The notes beneath the pieces are model-generated. The model had not been told where the DNA came from and ran no database searches. It was given only the letters and a program-made list of their open reading frames with translations. 10,734 bases of DNA, from contig DAOWFT010000148.1 in the NCBI GenBank assembly GCA_030637845.1, positions 1 to 10,734 of the forward strand. Reading direction: 5' to 3'. How positions within the stretch are numbered: position 1 is the first letter of the stretch; each line of letters opens with the position of its first letter. Source of the stretch: Thalassospiraceae bacterium. GTDB lineage: Bacteria > Pseudomonadota > Alphaproteobacteria > Rhodospirillales > Magnetovibrionaceae. The position numbers and the translations under genes were made by a program. Shown here one piece after another: positions 1 through 6,934 of the stretch.

Positions 1-1125
1 CAATCCATAGAAATTGTTCGTCGCCGAATAGATGAAACAGGCGTTCGCGAACCGACAATTGTTCGCCAAGGCGAAGACCGCATACTTGTACAATTGCCCG
101 GCGTTGATGACCCAGAGCGAGTAAAACGTCTGCTGGGAAAAACGGCTAAGCTTACATTCCATTTAGTTGATCAAAAATCATCAATGAGCGCAGCCCTGTC
201 GGGGCGGGTTCCGCCGGGAACAAGGTTGCTGCCAAGCGCCAGCGATGAGCCGGGGCAGCCAAACAAATATCTTATAAAAAAACGGGTCATGGTTTCGGGT
301 GACACCCTTATTGATGCCACCCCCGGGTTTGATTCCAGATCCAATGAGCCGGTGGTTAATTTTCGTTTTGATTCTGCCGGGGCCAAACGGTTCGGCAAGG
401 TTACGGTCGACAACGTAGGCAAGCCGTTTGCCATTGTTTTAGATGGCAAGGTTATCAGTGCGCCGGTTATTCGTGAGCCGATTTTGGGTGGTTCCGGACA
501 GATTAGCGGCAATTTTTCTACCGAAGAGGCCAAAGACCTTTCGCTCTTACTGCGGGCCGGTGCATTGCCGGCACCACTGACCGTTCTTGAAGAACGCAGC
601 GTAGGCCCCGGCCTTGGTGCGGATTCAATTGCTTCGGGAAAGATGGCGTCGATGATCGGTCTGGTGCTGGTTGTTGTGTTTATGGCTTTGTATTACGGAC
701 GTTTTGGCCTGATGGCCGATGTCGCTCTTATCATGAACATAGTATTAATCGTTGGCGCGCTTTCGGTGTTGCAGGCAAGCCTTACTCTTCCGGGTATTGC
801 CGGTATTGTTCTTACAATCGGCATGGCGGTTGATGCCAATGTGCTTATTTTTGAGCGCATTCGCGAAGAAGTAAAAAATGGGCGCACGGTCATAAGCGCC
901 GTTGAATCCGGTTACGCTCGCGCCATCACCACCATTATTGATGCAAACGTAACCACGCTTATTGCGGCGTTGTTGCTTTATGAATTTGGCTCCGGCCCTG
1001 TTCGCGGGTTTGCGGTAACGCTGGCCATTGGCATTGCCTCATCGATGTTCACCGCTATTTGGCTGACCCGTTTGATTATTGTTTCATGGTTGAAACGTAC
1101 CCGCCCACAAACGCTTGAAATATAA
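1..1125 (+). CDS. secD: Protein translocase subunit SecD (C-terminal part, 5' end outside window)
   Basis: SecD is an inner-membrane RND-like subunit which, with SecF, uses the proton motive force to help pull preproteins through SecYEG. The reading frame is open from base 1 and ends at TAA 1123-1125, giving 374 visible residues. Alphaproteobacterial SecD is usually a little over 500 residues, so the first helix and part of the periplasmic domain are missing. The fragment starts with a family-typical stretch (QSIEIVRRRIDETG, then GEDRILVQLPG). The periplasmic P1 region continues to about residue 215, and the membrane part follows with five or so helices. The SecD signature GMAVDANVLIFERIREE lies at fragment residues about 274-290 and carries the conserved Asp of the proton path. 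An internal TTG at 94 could be mistaken for a start, but conserved SecD sequence continues upstream of it. secF begins 13 bases after the stop, so the two are almost certainly co-transcribed. Confidence 0.97.
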   Translation, partial: QSIEIVRRRIDETGVREPTIVRQGEDRILVQLPGVDDPERVKRLLGKTAKLTFHLVDQKSSMSAALSGRVPPGTRLLPSASDEPGQPNKYLIKKRVMVSGDTLIDATPGFDSRSNEPVVNFRFDSAGAKRFGKVTVDNVGKPFAIVLDGKVISAPVIREPILGGSGQISGNFSTEEAKDLSLLLRAGALPAPLTVLEERSVGPGLGADSIASGKMASMIGLVLVVVFMALYYGRFGLMADVALIMNIVLIVGALSVLQASLTLPGIAGIVLTIGMAVDANVLIFERIREEVKNGRTVISAVESGYARAITTIIDANVTTLIAALLLYEFGSGPVRGFAVTLAIGIASSMFTAIWLTRLIIVSWLKRTRPQTLEI

Positions 1126-1138
1126 AAGGTCGATTGAT

Positions 1139-2068
1139 ATGCCGCGTTTTAAAATAATTCCCGAAAACCCAAGCGTTAATTTCCTTGGTCGACGCATTAT
1201 ATTTTTTGCTTTTTCCGCCCTGCTGATGATTTCATCCATTGTCCTGTTTTCGGTCAAGGGGCTGAACTACGGCATTGATTTTACCGGCGGTATAATGCTT
1301 GAAGTTAAAACCGTCCAGCCCGATCAAATATCCATTCTTCGCGGAAGGCTTTCCGGACTTGGTCTGGGTTCGGTGGAATTGCAGGAATTTGGCGCACCCG
1401 ATGACGTGCTTATTCGCATTCAACGCCAACCCGGTGGCGATGCGGCCCAACAGCTTGCCGTAAGCAGCGCCAAGGCGGCAATGGGCGACATCGTTTCCGA
1501 GTATCGCCGGACAGAACTTGTTGGCCCAAAAGTATCGGACGAGCTGTTTATGAACGGCGTTTATGCGATTGTGTCGGCAATGCTGGCAATTCTTATTTAT
1601 ATATGGTTCCGATTTGAATGGCAGTTCGGCCTTGGCGCGGTTATTGCGCTTATGCATGACGTTATATCGACCATTGGAATATTCGCGTTGCTTGGATTTG
1701 AATTTAACCTTGCGACCGTTGCTGCGGTTTTGACTATCGCCGGTTATTCCATCAACGATACGGTGGTGGTGTTTGATCGTGTGCGCGAAAATCTGCGCAA
1801 GTACAAGGTCAAGCCAATGGATGAATTGTTAAACCAAAGCGCCAATGAAACACTCTCGCGCACCGTGGTTACCAGTTTAACAACACTGTTAGCCCTTTTT
1901 GCCCTTTACTTCCTTGGTGGCAGCGTAATTCGCGATTTCAGTTTCGCCATGATATGGGGTGTGCTAATCGGCACCTATTCATCCGTAGGTCTTGCGGTTC
2001 CGTTGTTGTTGCACATGGGTATTTCAAGGGGCAACGCAGACGAAGATACAGCAGTAGAGCGGGTCTAA
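1139..2068 (+). CDS. secF: Protein translocase subunit SecF
   Basis: SecF is the partner of SecD in the SecDF export motor of the inner membrane. The 309-residue product has the usual length and six-helix plan: helix 1 at about 18-38, a periplasmic domain that opens with GLNYGIDFTGG (41-51), the VGPKVS turn (128-133), and five clustered helices. The signature IAGYSINDTVVVFDRVREN lies at 200-218. The ATG at 1139 is preferred because MPRFKIIPENP is a normal SecF N-terminus and AAAGG at 1125-1129 is well placed as a ribosome binding site. An in-frame TTG at 1115 would add eight residues and overlap secD. The next gene starts 21 bases after the stop, which supports a secD-secF-Mth938 operon. The family call is secure. 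Confidence 0.97.
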   Translation: MPRFKIIPENPSVNFLGRRIIFFAFSALLMISSIVLFSVKGLNYGIDFTGGIMLEVKTVQPDQISILRGRLSGLGLGSVELQEFGAPDDVLIRIQRQPGGDAAQQLAVSSAKAAMGDIVSEYRRTELVGPKVSDELFMNGVYAIVSAMLAILIYIWFRFEWQFGLGAVIALMHDVISTIGIFALLGFEFNLATVAAVLTIAGYSINDTVVVFDRVRENLRKYKVKPMDELLNQSANETLSRTVVTSLTTLLALFALYFLGGSVIRDFSFAMIWGVLIGTYSSVGLAVPLLLHMGISRGNADEDTAVERV

Positions 2069-2089
2069 AGACGCTTGAGGTAAAATAAA

Positions 2090-2470
2090 GTGTCCCTAGA
2101 TATAACACCACTGGTTCCCAAGGGTCAGCAATCCATCCAGTCATATGGTGATGGCGGATTCCACATAACAAACATCCAATATACCGGTTCGTTGATTGTG
2201 TTTACCGACAGGTGCGTTAGTTGGAACTGCATATCGGTAAACGAAATTGATTTTAATTCACTGTTGCCCGTGCGCGAACACGAAACAAAATCGGAAATAC
2301 TTATTATAGGTTGTGGCAAAACCTTTACCCGACCACCGGAAGAGCTAATAAGCTCTTTCAAGGGCTGTGGCATTGCGGTGGAGTGGATGGCTACCGATGC
2401 CGCGTGTCGAACCTATAATGTTTTAGCTCTCGAGGGGCGCGTGGTTGCCGCTGCGTTGCTTGCGGTTTAA
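2090..2470 (+). CDS. Mth938/DUF498-domain protein (COG3737, NDUFAF3-like)
   Basis: This 126-residue cytosolic protein has the Mth938-like (DUF498) fold pattern. It has an N-terminal strand region with IQSYGDGGFHI (about 16-26), a central IVFTDRCVSWNC segment (35-46), a glycine turn after a hydrophobic strand (ILIIGCGKTF, about 70-79), and a C-terminal helix/strand ending AALLAV. The family includes human NDUFAF3, a complex I assembly factor, and AAMDC; the bacterial role is not settled. It often sits directly after secDF in alphaproteobacteria, as here. The start is GTG at 2090, supported by GAGG at 2077-2080 nine bases upstream; MSLDITPLVPKG is a typical N-terminus for these homologues. It is probably the last gene of the secDF operon, because a hairpin terminator begins about 20 bases after its stop. 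Confidence 0.88.
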   Translation: MSLDITPLVPKGQQSIQSYGDGGFHITNIQYTGSLIVFTDRCVSWNCISVNEIDFNSLLPVREHETKSEILIIGCGKTFTRPPEELISSFKGCGIAVEWMATDAACRTYNVLALEGRVVAAALLAV

Positions 2471-2492
2471 AGCAGCAAAAAAGGACTCATAA

Positions 2493-2522
2493 AAAAGGCC
2501 CGGCATAAATGCCAGGCCTTTT
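2493..2522. terminator. Bidirectional hairpin terminator between the secDF operon and the PuuD-like gene
   Basis: The arms 2493-2505 (AAAAGGCCCGGCA) and 2510-2522 (TGCCAGGCCTTTT) pair with one mismatch around a four-base TAAA loop. Both strands end in a T-run because the stem ends in A/T. It lies 22 bases past the Mth938 gene stop on the plus strand, and the same distance past the stop of the convergent minus-strand gene that ends at 2545. It can therefore serve both. Confidence 0.85.
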
Positions 2523-2544
2523 ACTTGTATTTTATATCTGCTTG

Positions 2545-3156
2545 TTAAGAAATGTTTTGAGCATAAACCATTGCATAAAGCATTGGTATGGAAAGTAGGG
2601 TGTTGGTTCTGGAAAACAACATCGCGGTGCGTGCCGCAGCTGCTTTGGCATCGGCATCGGCTTCAACCAAGCCAATGACTTTTTTCTGGTTAGGCCAGAT
2701 TACAAACCATACGTTGAACCACATAATAATACCGAACCACATTCCTATACCCAATGTTACTTGTTTGGGATCGCTGAAGCCGTCCATGGCACCGATTGAA
2801 AGCATATCCATCAGATAGCCGTTTTGGAATGCCAGAAGCAAACCAAATACTATGGTGCTTTTTGCAGCCCAACGGAACCAGAACAATGCGCGCGGCGCGA
2901 TATATTTACCAATAACTGGTTTTTGCTCATCGGGTATGGCAGGCATGCTGGGGGCCTGAACAAAGTTGAAATACCACAACAGGCCAATCCACATTACACC
3001 CGAAATAACATGAAGCCAGCGAGTTATGAATTGCCCGTAAGCAAAGCTGGGATCGAATGCTTCGCCAGTAACCATTGTAACAAACACCACAAGAACAACA
3101 GTAAGAGCAAAACCCGCAATTACGGTGTTCTTAAGGTTGGATAAAATTGCCGCCAT
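2545..3156 (-). CDS. PuuD-like membrane protein (urate oxidase N-terminal domain family), no cytochrome c domain
   Basis: The 203-residue product is an integral membrane protein with about five helices, roughly at residues 12-30, 44-65, 97-113, 134-154 and 185-200. Its core RWLHVISGVMWIGLLWYFN (46-64) resembles the membrane domain of PuuD (PF06181), and His49 in it is a plausible haem ligand. Full PuuD proteins that hydroxylate urate carry a C-terminal cytochrome c domain. No CxxCH motif exists here, and the protein ends shortly after the last helix. Homologous stand-alone proteins are often named urate hydroxylase PuuD, but no purine-catabolism gene is present in this window, so that function is not supported. 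The start is ATG 3154-3156, with AAAAGGAAC on the minus strand (3165-3173) about ten bases upstream. The gene stands alone. An alternative role is a small haem or redox-linked membrane protein. Confidence 0.8.
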   Translation of the reverse strand: MAAILSNLKNTVIAGFALTVVLVVFVTMVTGEAFDPSFAYGQFITRWLHVISGVMWIGLLWYFNFVQAPSMPAIPDEQKPVIGKYIAPRALFWFRWAAKSTIVFGLLLAFQNGYLMDMLSIGAMDGFSDPKQVTLGIGMWFGIIMWFNVWFVIWPNQKKVIGLVEADADAKAAAARTAMLFSRTNTLLSIPMLYAMVYAQNIS

Positions 3157-3167
3157 AATAATATGTT

Positions 3168-3212
3168 CCTTTTAAAGTTTGGGCCTTTTGAAGTTTGGGC
3201 CTTTTAAAATTT
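3168..3212. repeat. 16-base tandem repeat, about 2.8 copies, in the leader of the PuuD-like gene
   Basis: The plus-strand unit is CCTTTT(A/G)AAGTTTGGG. Copies lie at 3168-3183 and 3184-3199, with a partial, slightly diverged copy at 3200-3212. On the coding strand each copy contributes AAAAGG, and the copy nearest the gene supplies its ribosome binding site. This looks like a replication-slippage duplication of the Shine-Dalgarno region. Confidence 0.85.
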
Positions 3213-3254
3213 AACTCGTTACCTATTGGTAATGCTGAAAAAAATTCTGACCTG

Positions 3255-3282
3255 AATATATGTCTTAAAAGTTAACCTTCAA
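3255..3282 (-). promoter_or_regulatory. Candidate sigma70-type promoter for the PuuD-like gene
   Basis: Read on the minus strand, TTGAAG (3277-3282) and TATATT (3255-3260) are spaced by 16 bases. Transcription would start near 3248 and give a leader of roughly 90 bases that includes the tandem repeat. The prediction rests on consensus matches only. Confidence 0.4.
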
Positions 3283-3291
3283 GCTGTTTGC

Positions 3292-3316
3292 AAAAAATCA
3301 CGCACTTACAATGCGT
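3292..3316 (-). terminator. Candidate intrinsic terminator of the ankyrin/linker gene
   Basis: On the minus strand ACGCATT and AGTGCGT form a seven-pair stem with one G-U pair and a three-base loop. GA and six T (3292-3297 on the complement) follow. It lies about 70 bases after the stop at 3384 and just before the candidate promoter of the next minus-strand gene. The stem is short, so confidence is moderate. Confidence 0.5.
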
Positions 3317-3383
3317 TATGGTATCTCAATAAAATAAATATGGTTATTGTGGACGGGCTTTAGGCGCTTTCGATTCGTATTTT

Positions 3384-5858
3384 TTACCAAACAGAATCAG
3401 GTGTTGCCGGCTCGCTCGATGTTAGCCCAGCCGTGGCCTTGTCGTCGGGCTCCAGCACCATTAGCTCAAGCTGCGATAGCTTGGGGAAAATTGGTTCGGC
3501 ATGATTTTTGTAAAGCATAATCGCACCGCGTTCGGTGTCGGGGAAGCCACCACGGGCATCATCAAACTTTCTTATTTCCAGATTTATCACAAGGTCGGTA
3601 CCCGGTTCGCGGCTTTGCCATATCATGGTTGGGTTTTCCTGACGCGGCTTGGCAAATGGGGCAATTGCCCGGGCGATTGATTTTGTCGGCGAGCCGTATC
3701 TGTTTGTGTAGTAGTTGGCAATTATGTCAAATGCGTTTGAATCAAACATGGCGTGGAAATTAGTTGCCAAGCCGTCATCGTATCTGGCTATTGCGCGCGT
3801 ACCTTGGTACATAATTGTATCAACCCGGAAATTCTCTTCGATATCCAGCGGCCAGAAAACCGTATCTATGCAAAAAACAGTACCGTCTCCGTGTTTATCT
3901 ACGCAGGGGCGATGTATTGTTTCCTGTTTCATTAACTGGCGTCGTTTTTCCGTAAACTCCTGACCAATGTGAACATCTTCACCCAGTGCCAGATGAACCC
4001 CTTCAAGCATTTCTCCGCTTGCGATGATATCGCTGGCAGATGGAATTTCCACATCGGGTAGGGAGGCAGAATCAAGCTCTTTCAGGGCCCATTCTTCACC
4101 CAATGAGTCCTCGCCCCCTGATCCGGCAGGCGGTGCGCTCTCGTCGGTTGAATCAAGAAGCCCTTCAAGCCCGGGTATTTCTTCCTCGGTTGCGGCAACT
4201 TCATCGCCTTCTTCTGCCGGGTGTGGCGGCAGTTTGGCTTCAAGCTTGCCCACATCGGTTGGGGTTGCAAATGGATCCGGCACTATGTCCGGTTCCGTTG
4301 CGGCTGTTTCTTCTGCATCTTGTTCTGGTTCTGTATCGTCTTCGAATACAAGCTCGATCTCTTCTTCCTCGGTCTCTTCGGCGGGCAGTTCCTGTGGCGG
4401 TGGGTTATTAATCAGGAATTCACTCTGTTGCTGCTCAAGGTCTTTAAGCTGCTGGGCAAGGACACTTGCCTCAACGCCACCATCCCGGGGCTCAACCGCA
4501 GAGCGAGAAGATTGTTGCGATACATTTATCTTATCCTGTTCGGGGTCACGCTTCACGGTTCTGACCACGCCGGTTGTGTTCGGTGGCTTGAAAAAATCAA
4601 GGAATGTAGAGAAAAACCGCATTGTTGCAGATTGTGTTTCTGCAACTTCTGCAATTGGCGCAATTGTTTCGGCCTTGGCGGGGGCTTCGAAAACCTCTGG
4701 TAGCGCCTCTGGTTTTGGCGTTACTTCAGGCTCAGGCTCCGGTATTGGTTCTGGTTTTGGTGGTTGCGCCCTAGCGACCTCAACGGCAACTTCAACTTCA
4801 CGGGCGGGCTCCGGATCAATTTCTATTTCTATGGCATCAGCAGCAAAAGATGGCGACGGCTCGCCCGGTAGTTCCGATGATGGCTCCGGTAATGGTTCTG
4901 GTTCCGGTTCTGATAATAGCTCTGGCGGCAATTCGGCGGTTACGGTTGTTTGCGAAATAACTTCTTCTTTCTCAACAACAGATTCTACAGATTCTAGCGT
5001 CGCCACATCATCGGTGGTTTTTTCCGGCGCGACATCGGTTTCGATGGCTACTGTTTCCGGCTCAGGGACCGGCTCCGCCAAGGGGGCCTCGGCTATTTGT
5101 ATAATTTCTTCTTCTATAACTTCTTCCGGGGTTTCTGTCGCAACTTCTTCTACAGCTTCAACGACCGTTGGCTCGGCAACAACCGGCGGCACACTTACTT
5201 CTTCTGTTTTTGCTTCTGCTGTTTTTACTTCTTCTATTTTTGGTATTTCCGGTCTTGATAGTGGAACGGGTGTAGTCGTCAGTGTTTCGGCAATCAGGGT
5301 TTGCGGCTCTGCTTTTTCCATTACAGGCAATTCTGGTTTTGCTTCAGGCTTAGGCTCAGGCTCAGGCGTTACGGCAACCACGGTTTCAACCGGTGTCTCA
5401 ACCGGTGTTTCGTCCGGGGCATTTGCCGGGGCTTCGACAATTATAGTTTCGGTGGCGGCGGGAACGGTAACGCGCGCAGCCCATTCTTCGGCGGGCGCCG
5501 GGGCCGGGGATGCGGCCGGGGACGTGGTAAGAGCCGGTGAAATGGGGGGATTATTTTTGGCTTTTTCAGCAAACAATGTTCTGACCGAAATAAGATAGTG
5601 CGCTATGTCGTAGTATCCACGATCAACCGCAATATCAACCGCCTGCATTCCAAGCGGATTAACCGCCTCTACATTTGCTCCACCTTCGATGGCAGCGCGA
5701 ACACCGGGTAGATCGTTTTTATCGACCGCCATGAACAATACTTTGGTCGCGTATTCAGTATCGAATTCTTCCTGCGCCGACACATCAGGCGAAATAACAA
5801 GCATACCCAGAACAAGCACAACCGTTGCCGCGCGCACCATAATGCGGGCAACATCCAA
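3384..5858 (-). CDS. Secreted ankyrin-like protein with long Pro/Glu-rich linker and unknown C-terminal domain
   Basis: I do not recognise this 824-residue protein as a named family. Residues about 1-28 form a signal peptide (hydrophobic core at 11-22, likely cleavage after DVSA), so it should be exported. Residues 35-92 resemble one to two ankyrin repeats (VRAAIEGGANVEAVNPLGMQ, then DIAVDRGYYDIAHYLI). Residues about 100-600 are low-complexity and very acidic, rich in Pro, Glu, Val, Ala and Thr, with many PEPEP-type runs. This is interrupted by a hydrophobic patch, MRFFSTFLDFFKPP (413-426), and a Gln-rich helical stretch (468-480). Residues about 610-800 look globular, with Cys652 and Cys663 and several aromatic-rich strands. 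The linker could span the periplasm, much as the TonB Pro-rich region does, but that is inference. The start is uncertain: TTG at 5858 gives the longest form but lacks a clear Shine-Dalgarno; ATG at 5840 gives an equally good signal peptide and may be the true start. Confidence 0.85.
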   Translation of the reverse strand: MDVARIMVRAATVVLVLGMLVISPDVSAQEEFDTEYATKVLFMAVDKNDLPGVRAAIEGGANVEAVNPLGMQAVDIAVDRGYYDIAHYLISVRTLFAEKAKNNPPISPALTTSPAASPAPAPAEEWAARVTVPAATETIIVEAPANAPDETPVETPVETVVAVTPEPEPKPEAKPELPVMEKAEPQTLIAETLTTTPVPLSRPEIPKIEEVKTAEAKTEEVSVPPVVAEPTVVEAVEEVATETPEEVIEEEIIQIAEAPLAEPVPEPETVAIETDVAPEKTTDDVATLESVESVVEKEEVISQTTVTAELPPELLSEPEPEPLPEPSSELPGEPSPSFAADAIEIEIDPEPAREVEVAVEVARAQPPKPEPIPEPEPEVTPKPEALPEVFEAPAKAETIAPIAEVAETQSATMRFFSTFLDFFKPPNTTGVVRTVKRDPEQDKINVSQQSSRSAVEPRDGGVEASVLAQQLKDLEQQQSEFLINNPPPQELPAEETEEEEIELVFEDDTEPEQDAEETAATEPDIVPDPFATPTDVGKLEAKLPPHPAEEGDEVAATEEEIPGLEGLLDSTDESAPPAGSGGEDSLGEEWALKELDSASLPDVEIPSASDIIASGEMLEGVHLALGEDVHIGQEFTEKRRQLMKQETIHRPCVDKHGDGTVFCIDTVFWPLDIEENFRVDTIMYQGTRAIARYDDGLATNFHAMFDSNAFDIIANYYTNRYGSPTKSIARAIAPFAKPRQENPTMIWQSREPGTDLVINLEIRKFDDARGGFPDTERGAIMLYKNHAEPIFPKLSQLELMVLEPDDKATAGLTSSEPATPDSVW

Positions 5859-6037
5859 TAAACCATGGGATTTATAATTTATGGCTATGTCATTTCCTCA
5901 AGTTTTTTATCGGGTTATAGTTATCACATAACCCTTGAATTACAATTTAGCCGATTTTGCCCTTCACGCCACCATTGGCCACTTAACCCACTCTACCCAA
6001 TGGATATTTAAGTCTTCGTTTATAAGGAAACAATCCC
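5859..6037. promoter_or_regulatory. Divergent intergenic region with an inverted repeat (5912-5934)
   Basis: This 179-base spacer must hold the promoters of the ankyrin/linker gene (minus) and the hydrolase gene (plus). An exact inverted repeat, GGGTTAT-N9-ATAACCC, lies at 5912-5934. A weak minus-strand promoter candidate (TTGTAA at 5940-5945, 16 bases, TAACTA at 5918-5923) overlaps it, so the repeat could be an operator. I found no convincing plus-strand promoter. The sequence GAGGAA on the minus strand near 5894-5899 looks like a Shine-Dalgarno, but no usable in-frame start follows it. Confidence 0.4.
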
Positions 6038-6934
6038 ATGATGCGCTTTGTAACCGCTGTTTTTCTGTCTGTTTTCCTTGTGGCCACCAACGCCAATGCT
6101 GAAAAAGTGCAGATTTCGGCTAAAAACGGCCTGAAATTGAACGCAAATCTTGTGCTGGCCGATGGAAAATCCCTATCCGATGGGGCGGTTCTTCTTACCC
6201 ATGGCACCTTGGCCCATAACGGCATGGAAATAATAGTCGCAATGCAGGAATTGCTGGCAGAGCGGGGAATAAGCTCGCTGGCTCATACATTGGCATTGGG
6301 CATAAGCAACCGAACCGGAATGTACGATTGCACCAAACCCCACACTCACAAAAACACCGATTTTTTGGATGAAATATCCCTGTGGCTGGACTGGTTGGAA
6401 CAAAAAGGCGCAACCGACATAACCATTGTCGGGCATTCTCGCGGCGGCAATCAGGTTGCGTGGTATGCCGGGGAAAAAGACCGTCCCTCAATTTCTAGGG
6501 TTGTGTTGGTGGCTCCAGGCACCTGGAGCCAGAACAAGGCGGCAAGCGGCTTTAAAAGAGCACACAAAGCAGAGCTTAAGGGTGTTTTGTCCCGTGCCGA
6601 AGAATTGCTGGCCGCCGGAAGGGGCGGCGAAATGATGAAGGGGGTGGGGCTTTTGTACTGCCCCGGTGCCGACGTAACGGCGGAAAGCTTTGTTAGCTAT
6701 TATAACAACGATATGCGCCGCGACACCCCAACGGTTATTCCCAATATCACCAAACCAACCCTGCTGATTATTGCCAGCGAGGATACGATAAATCCCAAAA
6801 TGCATGAGGCGGCCAAACCGTTTGTAGGATCGGGAAAAATTGAAATGGTTGTGATTGACGGGGCCGGGCATTTCTTTCGCGACCTTTACGGTGATGATAT
6901 CGCCGATGCCATGGAAGAATTCATTACTCGCTAG
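6038..6934 (+). CDS. Exported alpha/beta hydrolase
   Basis: The 298-residue product has a signal peptide (hydrophobic 3-17, likely cleavage after NANA, residue 21) and an alpha/beta-hydrolase fold, so it probably acts in the periplasm. HGTLAHNG (55-62) matches the oxyanion-hole loop. GHSRGG (132-137) is the nucleophile elbow with Ser134. Asp249 in ASEDTINP and His278 in GAGHFFRD complete a plausible Ser-Asp-His triad. The substrate cannot be read from the sequence; esterase or lipase-like activity is the general expectation. Cys98 and Cys208 could form a disulfide after export. The start ATG at 6038 (followed by a second ATG) is supported by AAGGAAA at 6024-6030. It is divergent from the ankyrin/linker gene and convergent with trmFO, with no room for a terminator before the trmFO stop. 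Confidence 0.88.
   Translation: MMRFVTAVFLSVFLVATNANAEKVQISAKNGLKLNANLVLADGKSLSDGAVLLTHGTLAHNGMEIIVAMQELLAERGISSLAHTLALGISNRTGMYDCTKPHTHKNTDFLDEISLWLDWLEQKGATDITIVGHSRGGNQVAWYAGEKDRPSISRVVLVAPGTWSQNKAASGFKRAHKAELKGVLSRAEELLAAGRGGEMMKGVGLLYCPGADVTAESFVSYYNNDMRRDTPTVIPNITKPTLLIIASEDTINPKMHEAAKPFVGSGKIEMVVIDGAGHFFRDLYGDDIADAMEEFITR

Noticed and set aside
94..1125. TTG at 94 as the start of secD.
   Set aside because: Conserved SecD sequence continues in the same frame to base 1, so the gene is cut by the window edge.
2588..3144. Plus-strand open frames opposite the PuuD-like gene.
   Set aside because: They lack ribosome binding sites and recognisable domains; the minus-strand frame encodes clear membrane helices.
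3213..3254. Short inverted repeat TTACC-TATT-GGTAA at 3219-3232.
   Set aside because: Five-base AT-rich arms are expected by chance, and no T-run or promoter feature coincides.
4024..5598. A 524-residue plus-strand open frame rich in Ser, Gly, Thr and Ala, opposite the ankyrin/linker gene.
   Set aside because: Its composition is what the complement of Pro/Glu/Ala/Val codons produces. It has no domain, no ribosome binding site and no promoter, whereas the minus-strand frame has a signal peptide, an ankyrin region and a globular C-terminus.
5669..5866. Minus-strand frame starting at ATG 5866 (65 residues).
   Set aside because: It is out of frame with the ankyrin/linker gene, overlaps its signal-peptide region and shows no domain; the longer frame explains the sequence better.
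6195..6871. Minus-strand open frames inside the hydrolase gene.
   Set aside because: They are antisense shadows without start signals or recognisable domains.
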